From NCBI GenBank assembly GCA_012515365.1, contig JAAYYM010000659.1, positions 1 through 8,368 of the forward strand: a DNA stretch of 8,368 bases. Reading direction: 5' to 3'. Shown here piece after piece: positions 1-6,788 of this stretch. How positions within the stretch are numbered: position 1 is the first letter of the stretch; each line of letters opens with the position of its first letter. Both the position numbers and the translations under genes were made by a program. The DNA comes from Clostridia bacterium (lineage in GTDB: Bacteria > Bacillota_A > Clostridia > Lachnospirales > Lachnospiraceae). Under the pieces are notes generated by a model. It saw nothing but the letters and a program-made list of their open reading frames with translations. It ran no database searches and was not told the DNA's origin.

Positions 1-21
1 ATGTTGTAAACTTGTAATCAT
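1..21 (-). CDS. 5' end of an unidentified gene, seven codons visible
   Basis: An ATG at 21-19 is preceded on the minus strand by AAGGAGGG (36-29), with a 7-nt spacer. This is the best SD in the window. The reading frame stays open to the window edge and encodes MITSLQH. The gene follows the exchanger gene in the same direction after about 100 nt. Seven residues cannot identify a family. A start of the MITS-x-Q type occurs in some SpoU/TrmH-type RNA methyltransferases, but it could equally belong to a transposase or something else, so I make no functional call. The SD and start sit at the 3' foot of an inverted repeat (see 22-86). Confidence 0.5.
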
Positions 22-86
22 GAAAGCACCCTCCTTGGATTTTTGTCTAGTCAACTTCAATCCTAACACAGGAATCAGGTGCTTTC
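22..86 (-). promoter_or_regulatory. Leader inverted repeat that would cover the downstream gene's SD
   Basis: On the minus strand GAAAGCACC (86-78) and GGTGCTTTC (30-22) are perfect 9-bp complements. The 3' arm ends directly before the ATG at 21-19 and includes the end of the SD. Inside, UCCU (73-70) can pair with the SD bases AGGA (35-32), and GGAUU (63-59) with AAUCC (41-37), giving a composite hairpin of about 65 nt. UCCU can alternatively pair with the nearby AGGA at 64-61, which would free the SD. The plus strand has a T-rich run (87-105) after the repeat, so a plus-strand terminator is the competing reading. I recognise no known riboswitch class, and an insertion-sequence end is not excluded. 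Confidence 0.4.
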
Positions 87-122
87 TATTTTTTCTATTT
101 ATTTTCCTACAAAAACTTTACC

Positions 123-1058
123 CTACGATGCATAAACAGCCAGTAAAATTCCACCTTGAATTTTTGTAAAGCGTTTCATGAACAAAGCCGGTATCACCGC
201 AATCAGGCATACCACCAGACACATCGGCATATCAAGTCCTGACATTTGTGCAGAAACAGGCAGAGACTTACCGGATACAATCGAACACATGGGTAAGATC
301 ACAGCCAGATCAATGATATTAGCCCCGATAATATTGCCAACCGATAAAGAAGACTGCTTCTTCACAATCGCGGTAATGGTCGTAACCAGTTCAGGCAATG
401 AAGTTCCTACTGAAATAATGGTCACGCCGATGATGCTCTCCGGTATGCCAAAATTCCTTGCTAAAATGCAGGCATTATCTACCAGCAAGTCAGCACCCCA
501 TACAATGCCTACAACACCTAGGATAAATTTTACTGCATTGACTACGACTGTTCTCCTGTCAATCTTCTCTTTTTCTTCTTCCTTTTCCTGATCAGATGAC
601 ATTCCCTGTTTGGTAGTTCTGACATTTTCCCAGATAAAGAAGAGATAAAAACAAATCATGATGATACTTTCAACAATCGATAAAGATGCATTAAAGGAAA
701 AGATCCACAGCACTGCAATAGAAGCGCACATCAGGAGCATTTTAACTGCCATCTGACTCCTTTTCACAATTGCAGGCATAAATAGAATAGAAATACCCAT
801 GATCATAGCTGTATTCACTGTTACCGATCCAACAGCATTACCGGCTGCCATATCAACACTGCCTTTTCCGGCTGCCAATAATGATACAATGAGTTCAGGC
901 ATCGTGGTCGCAATACTTACAATTGTCGCACCAATGATAAAATTTGGGATTCCGGATACTTTAGCGATCCATACCGCAGCATCGACAAAGAAATCTCCTC
1001 CTTTAACAATTAAGATCAAACCAATGATAAAAAGCAAAATTACCAGTTCCGTATTCAT
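123..1058 (-). CDS. yrbG: Calcium/sodium antiporter of the CaCA superfamily (YrbG-like)
   Basis: This is an inner-membrane cation exchanger, expected to move Ca2+ against Na+ or a related cation. The 311-aa length is typical of bacterial YrbG proteins. About ten hydrophobic segments are visible (roughly 4-20, 37-62, 78-97, 104-121, 127-143, 173-193, 207-231, 238-262, 273-293, 298-310), in two halves joined by a charged loop (155-169, QEKEEEKEK). The duplicated alpha repeats carry the ion-binding signatures: alpha-1 has IATTMPEL (49-56) and GNAVGSVTVN (73-82), and alpha-2 has VGTSLPEL (217-224) and GNIIGANIID (241-250). In alpha-1 the usual G-T-S-x-P-E is A-T-T-M-P-E. The ATG at 1058 matches the family N-terminus, but its SD (AAAGGA) is 12 nt away, a long spacing. 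The gene follows the fba terminator and has no convincing promoter of its own. The family call is firm; the ion specificity is inferred. Confidence 0.93.
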   Translation of the reverse strand: MNTELVILLFIIGLILIVKGGDFFVDAAVWIAKVSGIPNFIIGATIVSIATTMPELIVSLLAAGKGSVDMAAGNAVGSVTVNTAMIMGISILFMPAIVKRSQMAVKMLLMCASIAVLWIFSFNASLSIVESIIMICFYLFFIWENVRTTKQGMSSDQEKEEEKEKIDRRTVVVNAVKFILGVVGIVWGADLLVDNACILARNFGIPESIIGVTIISVGTSLPELVTTITAIVKKQSSLSVGNIIGANIIDLAVILPMCSIVSGKSLPVSAQMSGLDMPMCLVVCLIAVIPALFMKRFTKIQGGILLAVYAS

Positions 1059-1084
1059 GTTTCTGTTTTATCCTTTCGTATGCT

Positions 1085-1115
1085 AAAAACAGAGCCTGAT
1101 GTTACTCAAGCTCTG
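1085..1115 (-). terminator. Intrinsic terminator of fba
   Basis: On the minus strand CAGAGCTTGA (1115-1106) pairs with TCAGGCTCTG (1099-1090) over 10 bp with one G-U wobble, across a 6-nt loop. TTTTT (1089-1085) follows at once. The structure starts 19 nt after the fba stop codon. Outer A-U pairs could lengthen the stem. No comparable T run lies on the other side, so the minus strand is the functional direction. Confidence 0.88.
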
Positions 1116-1134
1116 CTTTCATCAATTTACTTAA

Positions 1135-2103
1135 TTAAGCCTTGCCATTTGAACCAAGTACATTCACGATCTTGTGAGCAACCATGTCCTTAACAGCCTG
1201 ACGAGCAGGTTTTAAGTACTGGCGTGGATCAAAATGATCTGGATGCTCTGCAAAGTATTTACGAATGTTACCTGTCATTGCAAGACGGATATCTGAATCG
1301 ATGTTGATCTTACATACAGCAAGCTCTGCAGCTTTACGCAGCTGATCTTCAGGAATACCAACAGCATTTGGCATATTTCCGCCATACTGGTTAACCATCG
1401 TTACAAATTCCTGAGGAACTGAAGATGATCCATGAAGTACGATTGGGAAACCAGGAAGTCTCTTGATACACTCTTCCAGAACGTCGAAACGAAGTGGAGG
1501 TGGAACAAGGATACCATCTGCATTACGTGTACACTGATCAGCAGTAAACTTATATGCACCATGAGAAGTTCCGATTGCAATTGCAAGGGAATCACAGCCT
1601 GTCTTATCAACAAACTCTTCTACCTCTTCAGGACGTGTATAGCTTTCGCTGCCTGCTTCTACAACAACTTCATCTTCGATACCTGCTAAAGTTCCAAGTT
1701 CTGCTTCTACAACAACACCATGAGCATGTGCATACTCAACAACCTGTTTTGTAAGAGCTACATTGTCCTCAAATGATTTAGAGGAAGCATCGATCATAAC
1801 AGATGTGAATCCACCGTCGATACAAGATTTGCAAAGTTCGAAGCTGTCGCCGTGATCTAAATGAAGAGCGATCGGAATCTGAGGATTTTCTGCTACAGCA
1901 GCCTCAACCAGCTTTACAAGGTATGTGTGGTTCGCATAAGCACGAGCACCCTTTGATACCTGAAGGATTACAGGACTATTCAGTTCTCCTGCTGCTTCTG
2001 TAATACCCTGAACGATTTCCATGTTGTTTACATTGAAAGCGCCGATAGCGTATCCGCCGTCATATGCTTTCTTAAACATTTCAGTAGTTGTTACTAATGA
2101 CAT
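1135..2103 (-). CDS. fba: Class II fructose-1,6-bisphosphate aldolase
   Basis: This cytoplasmic zinc enzyme interconverts fructose 1,6-bisphosphate with glyceraldehyde 3-phosphate plus dihydroxyacetone phosphate, in glycolysis and gluconeogenesis. From the chosen start the protein has 322 residues. HLDHGD (81-86) contains the catalytic Asp83 and zinc ligand His84. VEAELG (132-137) is the conserved acidic motif. Zinc-ligand histidines are expected at 181 (GTSHGAYKF) and 224 (VLHGSSS), and NIDSD (267-271) contributes to phosphate/substrate binding. An in-frame ATG lies three codons upstream at 2112, but it overlaps the SD. AAAGGA with an 8-nt spacer points to the ATG at 2103, giving an N-terminus MSLVTTTEM. 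The gene has its own promoter and terminator and so is probably monocistronic. A related class II aldolase such as a tagatose-bisphosphate enzyme is possible but less likely, given the neighbourhood and the overall match to Fba. Confidence 0.95.
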   Translation of the reverse strand: MSLVTTTEMFKKAYDGGYAIGAFNVNNMEIVQGITEAAGELNSPVILQVSKGARAYANHTYLVKLVEAAVAENPQIPIALHLDHGDSFELCKSCIDGGFTSVMIDASSKSFEDNVALTKQVVEYAHAHGVVVEAELGTLAGIEDEVVVEAGSESYTRPEEVEEFVDKTGCDSLAIAIGTSHGAYKFTADQCTRNADGILVPPPLRFDVLEECIKRLPGFPIVLHGSSSVPQEFVTMVNQYGGNMPNAVGIPEDQLRKAAELAVCKINIDSDIRLAMTGNIRKYFAEHPDHFDPRQYLKPARQAVKDMVAHKIVNVLGSNGKA

Positions 2104-2111
2104 AATTTCCA

Positions 2112-2118
2112 TCCTTTC
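2112..2118 (-). promoter_or_regulatory. Ribosome binding site of fba
   Basis: GAAAGGA on the minus strand lies 8 nt before the ATG at 2103 and runs into the upstream ATG at 2112. The overlap rules the upstream codon out as the usual start. Confidence 0.8.
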
Positions 2119-2150
2119 TATTTAAAAAAACTCTTTTTTGTTCACGCATT

Positions 2151-2179
2151 ATTATATATCACATTTTTACTTTTGTATA
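2151..2179 (-). promoter_or_regulatory. SigA-type promoter of fba
   Basis: The -10 box TATAAT (2156-2151, full consensus) is 17 bp from the -35 box TATACA (2179-2174, four of six matches to TTGACA). The spacer is A/T-rich, and an A run upstream (2190-2183) could act as an UP-like element. Transcription would start near 2144, leaving a leader of about 40 nt before the fba ATG. No intrinsic terminator is visible after mfd, so some read-through from mfd is also possible. Confidence 0.8.
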
Positions 2180-2202
2180 GGCTTTTTTCCATTAGTTCGC
2201 GC

Positions 2203-5200
2203 TTAATTCGTACTGATCAATAGTTTTTGCATATCTGTAAGAATCGTTTTCGCAGCCAGAAGCATCTGTTCTCCATCATCATGAAAACGTTTTCTTAAAT
2301 GATAGAGAAAATAGGGTTTTGCCACTGCCTTTAGTACAAGATCACCATGGTAAAGTGAAAGCAGTTTCGGTATACTCTCATTATCATATTCCGCTCTCTC
2401 ATAAACACTGAATTTGATCGTATCGTCCTTGCCTTCGATTTCTGTAACAAACACCTTAGAAGCCAGTACACGCAGATATGCTATTTCTAAAAGATTCAGA
2501 ACCGGCTTTGGTATCGTGCCAAATCGATCATTTAGTTCCTCTGTGATATCCTCTTTTTCCTGTTCATTCTCAATACTTGCTATTCTCTTGTAAATATCAA
2601 TCTTCTGATACTCATTTACGATATAGCTGCCTGGAATAAATGCATCTACATTCATATCAACAGACGTCAGATAAGTTTCCTCTGTCTGTTGTCCTTTCTT
2701 TCGTTTGACAGCTTCATTCAACATCTTGCAGTATAAATCGTACCCCACTGCCTCCATATGTCCGCTCTGTTTTTCACCTAGCAGATTTCCGGCACCACGT
2801 ATCTCAAGGTCACGCATCGCAATCTTAAATCCACTTCCCAGATCCGTAAACTCCCTGATTGCCTGTAAACGCTTTTCTGCTACTTCTTTCAACATCTTAT
2901 TGCGCCGATACATCAAAAATGCATATGCAGTCCTGTTAGAGCGTCCAACTCTTCCACGCAGCTGATAAAGCTGTGACAGTCCCATCTGATCAGAATCATG
3001 AATGATCATCGTATTTACATTTGAAATATCCAGTCCTGTCTCAATGATTGTAGTTGTGACCAGCACATCAATATCTTGATTGATGAAGTCATACATGATA
3101 CGCTCGAGCTCATGTTCTTTCATCTGTCCATGTGCATACGCCACAGTAGCCTCCGGCACCAGTTTACGGATCACGGCTGTAATATCAGCAATCGTATTGA
3201 TCCTGTTATGCACATAAAAAACTTGTCCGCCTCGGCCAAGCTCTCTGCTGATAGCTTCTCTTACCATTTCTTCATTATATTCCATGACAAATGTCTGGAT
3301 CGGCATACGATCCATCGGAGGCTCCTCCAATACGCTCATATCCCGGATACCGACCAAACTCATATGAAGAGTACGGGGGATTGGCGTAGCGGTTAACGTC
3401 ATGACATCAACACTAGATTTCAATTTCTTGATCTTCTCTTTATGCTTCACGCCAAAGCGCTGCTCCTCGTCTATGATCAAAAGTCCCAAATCCTTAAAGC
3501 CTACATCAGCTGACAAAACCCGGTGCGTACCTATTACAATATCCACAATACCCTTCTTCAAATCCTCTGCTGTCGCCTTCTGTTCAGACGCAGTGCGAAA
3601 ACGTGACATCAGCTCGATTCTGACCGGATAATCTTTCATTCTTTGTACAAATGTATGATAATGCTGTTGTGCCAAAATTGTCGTAGGAACTAAATACACA
3701 ACCTGTTTTCCCTCTTGCACTGCTTTAAATGCAGCACGTATTGCAATTTCTGTTTTTCCATATCCGACATCTCCACAGATCAGGCGGTCCATGATCTTAC
3801 TGCTTTCCATATCACGCTTTGTCGCTTCGATCGCCAAAAGCTGATCCTCAGTCTCTTCAAACGGAAAAAGCTCTTCAAATTCCGTCTGCCATACCGTATC
3901 AGGACCATAAACATATCCATTTTGCTCATATCGTGATGCATATAGTTCCACCAGATCTGTCGCAATCTCATCTACTGCAGCCTTGACTCTGCTCTTTGTT
4001 TTGACCCACTCTGTTCCGCCTAATTTATTCAACTTAGGTTTGCGACTGTCCTTAGACGCATATTTTTGTATCATATCAAGGCGTGTGGCCGGAATATAGA
4101 GATTTCCATGATCTCTGTATTCAATCTTGATATAATCCTTTGTTACTTTATCTACTACGACTTGTTCAATTCCCTGATAAATACCAAGTCCATGATCCTC
4201 ATGAACGACATAATCCCCTACAGTCAGCTCTGTAAAGCTTTGTATTTTCTGTCCCTCATAAGTTTTTCTTTTCTTATGGCGCTTCTTCTCACTTGTAAAA
4301 ATATCACTCTCAGATATGACTACAAACTTTGCAAATGGATACTCATATCCCTGTCGGATCCGTCCATATGTAACCATGATCTGTCCTGACTCTATCTCAT
4401 GATCCATATCCTCCGTATAAAATGCAAGCAGTCCCTGATCAGTCAGATCTTGCGTCAGACGCTTAGACCTCGTCCTTGAACCAGACAAAAGAAGGATACG
4501 GAATCCATTCTTACGATATCGCTTCAAATCTGTAACCAAAGATTCAAAACTATTATTATAAGAATTCATTGCCTTTACATTAATATCATATTTCGCATCA
4601 GGTTTTAAGATACTCTGTTTGGTCATTAAGGTTGCAAGCGTGACAACCCTGCACTTTGATAACAGGGCAAATATCTTTTCCTTTGAATAAAGAATATTCA
4701 TCTGTCCCGGGAGGAGATATCCCTTCTCCAGTCGATTGCTCATACTCTCTCTGAATTCTTCTTCGACTACGGAAGCCTTCTCCATGATCCTGACCGGTTC
4801 ATCCAAAAAGATCATACTGTCAGCTTTTTCCTCAGAAAAATACTGAAGAAAAGAAACCGGTTCCTCATAAAAGTAGTCTAAAAAACCTTCCATATTACCG
4901 CCACTGCCAAGCTCCAACATCTGTTCCTTAACAGAATTAGCAAGTTCCATCATTCGGTGTGCCTGTTCTGTCTTGAATTCATCACGCAGTTTTTTAGATG
5001 CCTTCTTTGCATCTGCCTCTATCCTTTTGATCCCAGCTTCGATCTGTTCCTTTGATAAAATTGTCTCCGTTGCCGGATAAATAACCAGATTCTCTGTTAC
5101 ATCTACAGATCGCTGACTGATTACATCAAAAATACGAATGGAATCGATCTCATCTCCCCATAATTCCATACGTACCGGATTATCCTCTGTCAAAGGAAAA

Positions 5201-5736
5201 ATGTCGACAATGCCCCCACGTATGCTGAATTGTCCGGAAGTCTCAACCTGACTCATCCGCTCATACCCAAGTGCCGTAAGCTTCCTTGAAAGATCATCCA
5301 AATCAACAACATCGCCCTTAGAAAGAGTCAAAATAAACTGCTTCATATACGCTACTGATATCGTATGTTCCATGAATGCATCAATCGTCGTAACGATCGT
5401 CATCGGCTCTCCCCGCATGATTTCTTTCAAACAATTCATTCTTTGTTTTGTGATCAGATTTCCATGGATGTCTGCCTGATAAAAGATCAAGTCTTTTGCC
5501 GGATAAAAGCAAACATTCTTATCATAAAATTTGTAATCCTCACAGATTTCTTTTGCTTTTTGCTCATTAAAAGTAACGATGATTTTATATGTAAAACCAT
5601 CGCTAAGTCCATAGATCAAATGCAGTTTTTGAGGATCCACACAGCTGGTGACCTCTATAATCTGCCTCTTTTTCAGTTTTTTATTGATTTCTTCATACTC
5701 AGCAAGCTGTCTAAGAGGTTCTAATAATGCCTCCAC
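2203..5736 (-). CDS. mfd: Transcription-repair coupling factor Mfd
   Basis: Mfd recognises RNA polymerase stalled at DNA damage, displaces it by ATP-driven translocation, and recruits UvrA for nucleotide excision repair. All expected parts are present in 1177 residues, a normal family length. There is an N-terminal UvrB-like region (about 1-350, with GGIVDIFP at 174-181). The CarD-like RNA polymerase interaction domain is at about 503-560 (VGDYVVHEDHGLGIYQG). The RecG-like motor has Walker A GDVGYGKT (655-662), DEEQ (756-759), TATPIPRT (782-789) and motif VI QLRGRVGRS (925-933). The C-terminal regulatory domain spans about 1000-1150. The start is GTG at 5736, set by AAGGAG with a 7-nt spacer. 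It lies 4 nt after the pth stop, so the two genes are almost surely cotranscribed. No frameshift or missing motif was seen. Confidence 0.98.
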   Translation of the reverse strand: MEALLEPLRQLAEYEEINKKLKKRQIIEVTSCVDPQKLHLIYGLSDGFTYKIIVTFNEQKAKEICEDYKFYDKNVCFYPAKDLIFYQADIHGNLITKQRMNCLKEIMRGEPMTIVTTIDAFMEHTISVAYMKQFILTLSKGDVVDLDDLSRKLTALGYERMSQVETSGQFSIRGGIVDIFPLTEDNPVRMELWGDEIDSIRIFDVISQRSVDVTENLVIYPATETILSKEQIEAGIKRIEADAKKASKKLRDEFKTEQAHRMMELANSVKEQMLELGSGGNMEGFLDYFYEEPVSFLQYFSEEKADSMIFLDEPVRIMEKASVVEEEFRESMSNRLEKGYLLPGQMNILYSKEKIFALLSKCRVVTLATLMTKQSILKPDAKYDINVKAMNSYNNSFESLVTDLKRYRKNGFRILLLSGSRTRSKRLTQDLTDQGLLAFYTEDMDHEIESGQIMVTYGRIRQGYEYPFAKFVVISESDIFTSEKKRHKKRKTYEGQKIQSFTELTVGDYVVHEDHGLGIYQGIEQVVVDKVTKDYIKIEYRDHGNLYIPATRLDMIQKYASKDSRKPKLNKLGGTEWVKTKSRVKAAVDEIATDLVELYASRYEQNGYVYGPDTVWQTEFEELFPFEETEDQLLAIEATKRDMESSKIMDRLICGDVGYGKTEIAIRAAFKAVQEGKQVVYLVPTTILAQQHYHTFVQRMKDYPVRIELMSRFRTASEQKATAEDLKKGIVDIVIGTHRVLSADVGFKDLGLLIIDEEQRFGVKHKEKIKKLKSSVDVMTLTATPIPRTLHMSLVGIRDMSVLEEPPMDRMPIQTFVMEYNEEMVREAISRELGRGGQVFYVHNRINTIADITAVIRKLVPEATVAYAHGQMKEHELERIMYDFINQDIDVLVTTTIIETGLDISNVNTMIIHDSDQMGLSQLYQLRGRVGRSNRTAYAFLMYRRNKMLKEVAEKRLQAIREFTDLGSGFKIAMRDLEIRGAGNLLGEKQSGHMEAVGYDLYCKMLNEAVKRKKGQQTEETYLTSVDMNVDAFIPGSYIVNEYQKIDIYKRIASIENEQEKEDITEELNDRFGTIPKPVLNLLEIAYLRVLASKVFVTEIEGKDDTIKFSVYERAEYDNESIPKLLSLYHGDLVLKAVAKPYFLYHLRKRFHDDGEQMLLAAKTILTDMQKLLISTN

Positions 5737-5740
5737 GTTA

Positions 5741-6322
5741 TTACTCCTTTTCTCCCCTGATAGAATTGAAACGATTCATTGCTACATCCACATTCTCCGT
5801 AATGATGGTTTTTATGGCCTGTGTCGCATTAATAAAAGCAGTATCCATCAATTCTCGTTCTGAAGCCGAAAAATGTCCAAGTACATAATCCGCCAGATCA
5901 TATCCCTTTGGTTTATCACCAACTCCGACTCTGATTCTCATAAACTGTTCTGTTTTCAGATGCATAATAATATTTTTCATGCCATTATGTCCGCCGGCAC
6001 TCCCTTTTTTTCGTATACGGATCTGCCCCACATCCAGACTGATGTCATCATAAATAACGATCAATTCCCGCTCCACATCGATTTTATAAAAGTCCACCAG
6101 TGCCCTGACACTCTCTCCACTTAAATTCATATAGGTCTGTGGCATGGCAAGCACAACGCGTTCACCTTCGATATACCCTTTGCCGCAAAACGCCATATGC
6201 TTCTTAAAATCCGTTACTATATCATATTGATCTGCTAATACATCTATGACATCAAAGCCTGCATTATGTCTCGTGTTTTTATATTCTGTTTTGGGGTTCC
6301 CCAATCCAACAATGATATACAT
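5741..6322 (-). CDS. pth: Peptidyl-tRNA hydrolase
   Basis: Pth cleaves the ester bond of peptidyl-tRNAs that drop off ribosomes, freeing tRNA for reuse; it acts in the cytoplasm. The 193-residue protein has every signature of the bacterial Pth family. GLGNP (6-10) includes Asn9, and NTRHNAGF (16-23) includes the catalytic His19. TYMNLSG (63-69) includes Asn66. YDDISLDVGQIRIR (91-104) includes Asp92, and GSAGGHNG (107-114) includes Asn113. These match E. coli N10, H20, N68, D93 and N114. An in-frame ATG two codons upstream at 6328 is nearly on top of the SD. AGGAG with a 7-nt spacer supports the ATG at 6322. The gene leads a pth-mfd unit with its own promoter, directly after the spoVG terminator. 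In Bacillus this gene is also called spoVC and sits in the same neighbourhood. Confidence 0.97.
   Translation of the reverse strand: MYIIVGLGNPKTEYKNTRHNAGFDVIDVLADQYDIVTDFKKHMAFCGKGYIEGERVVLAMPQTYMNLSGESVRALVDFYKIDVERELIVIYDDISLDVGQIRIRKKGSAGGHNGMKNIIMHLKTEQFMRIRVGVGDKPKGYDLADYVLGHFSASERELMDTAFINATQAIKTIITENVDVAMNRFNSIRGEKE
5744..5749 (-). promoter_or_regulatory. Ribosome binding site of mfd, inside the end of pth
   Basis: AAGGAG lies 7 nt before the GTG at 5736 and sits within the last codons of pth, just before its TAA (5743-5741). It supports the GTG start and suggests that mfd translation is linked to ribosomes finishing pth. Confidence 0.8.
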
Positions 6323-6329
6323 AATCATT

Positions 6330-6334
6330 CTCCT
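6330..6334 (-). promoter_or_regulatory. Ribosome binding site of pth
   Basis: AGGAG lies 7 nt before the ATG at 6322 but only 1 nt before the ATG at 6328, so it selects the inner start. Confidence 0.8.
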
Positions 6335-6361
6335 AAATCTTGATTGATCACTTGCAAAGCC

Positions 6362-6390
6362 ATTGTATCAACATTTCTTTTTAACTGCAA
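6362..6390 (-). promoter_or_regulatory. Extended -10 promoter of the pth-mfd unit
   Basis: The -10 box TACAAT (6367-6362, five of six matches) is preceded by TGA (6370-6368), giving an extended TGn motif. A weak -35 box TTGCAG (6390-6385) lies 17 bp upstream. It falls in the 79-nt gap between the spoVG terminator and pth, so transcription would start near 6355 with a leader of about 33 nt. The position just after a strong terminator is good support for its use. Confidence 0.72.
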
Positions 6391-6401
6391 GCAAATGAGA
6401 A

Positions 6402-6440
6402 CAAAAATACCACAAAGAGCACGGTGACTCTTTGTGGTAT
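6402..6440 (-). terminator. Strong intrinsic terminator after spoVG
   Basis: On the minus strand the 13-nt arms at 6440-6428 (ATACCACAAAGAG) and 6419-6407 (CTCTTTGTGGTAT) are perfect complements around an 8-nt loop. They run into a T tract (6407-6403). The structure begins 19 nt after the spoVG stop codon. It should end transcripts from glgC-glgD-spoVG and separate them from pth-mfd. There is no T tract on the plus-strand side. Confidence 0.93.
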
Positions 6441-6459
6441 CCACCTACAAATGGGGGAA

Positions 6460-6735
6460 TTATTCCTCCGACTGATCTTCCAATAATACTTTCTCGTAGC
6501 TTTCCAGAATGATCTTCTGAATGGTCTCTCTGGTATTTGAATTAATCGGATGAGCTATATCCCGATACTCTCCGTCAGATGCTTTTCTACTTGGCATAGC
6601 AATAAACAAACCTTTTTCACCTTCAATTACCTTAATATCATGAACAACAAATTCATCATCCAGTGTAATTGAAACAACCGCTTTCATTTTACCTTCTTTA
6701 GCAACTTTTCTCACGCGTACATCTGTAATTTTCAT
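6460..6735 (-). CDS. spoVG: Septation/sporulation regulator SpoVG
   Basis: SpoVG is a small conserved nucleic-acid-binding regulator. In Bacillus it affects asymmetric septation and sporulation, and in other Firmicutes it binds RNA or DNA to regulate cell-surface and virulence genes. The 91-residue protein matches the family throughout. [11 protein letters not shown] opens it, [18 protein letters not shown] (22-39) is the core strand region, [10 protein letters not shown] (42-51) follows, and [13 protein letters not shown] (57-69) carries the signature. The acidic tail is variable, as usual. An in-frame ATG at 6756 would add seven residues, but it lies upstream of the purine-rich SD and lacks one of its own; GAAGG with a 5-nt spacer (or GGGAG with 9) supports the ATG at 6735. 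The gene lies 53 nt after glgD with no terminator between them, so cotranscription is plausible. I found no convincing SigH promoter. Confidence 0.96.
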   Translation of the reverse strand: MKITDVRVRKVAKEGKMKAVVSITLDDEFVVHDIKVIEGEKGLFIAMPSRKASDGEYRDIAHPINSNTRETIQKIILESYEKVLLEDQSEE

Positions 6736-6740
6736 TGTGT

Positions 6741-6749
6741 CCTTCTCCC
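6741..6749 (-). promoter_or_regulatory. Ribosome binding site of spoVG
   Basis: The purine-rich stretch GGGAGAAGG lies 5 nt before the ATG at 6735. It is downstream of the alternative ATG at 6756 and therefore decides the start. Confidence 0.7.
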
Positions 6750-6788
6750 TTCCCATATTAGCTACATTGATTACCTGCCTTGCTGCAT

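Noticed and set aside
2..172. Plus-strand frame open from the left edge to the TAA near 170
   Set aside because: It reads through the A/T-rich leader and into the antisense of the exchanger. It has no family resemblance, and its length is easily reached by chance.
178..591. Plus-strand open frame of 137 codons
   Set aside because: It is antisense to the YrbG-like exchanger, whose full-length membrane protein and alpha-repeat motifs are unmistakable. The frame has no recognisable protein features of its own. The other plus-strand open frames in the window, inside fba, mfd, pth and glgD, are rejected for the same reason.
1080..1108. Promoter-like TTGAGT / TAGCAT boxes before the exchanger gene
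   Set aside because: The boxes are weak, 18 bp apart, buried in the fba terminator, and would start transcription inside the SD.
1653..1716. 16-nt direct repeat (1653-1668 and 1701-1716), offset 48 nt
   Set aside because: It is in frame within fba and encodes two V-V-V-E-A stretches of a conserved protein, so similar codon choice explains it.
2119..2139. A-run/T-run hairpin in the fba leader
   Set aside because: A stem made only of A-U pairs with a 3-nt loop is too weak to call a terminator or regulator, and it lies downstream of the fba promoter.
6736..6788. Possible SigH promoter before spoVG (AGGTAAT and GGGAA)
   Set aside because: spoVG is SigH-controlled in Bacillus, but the boxes here match poorly and the spacing is uncertain. 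The 53-nt gap is equally compatible with cotranscription from glgCD.
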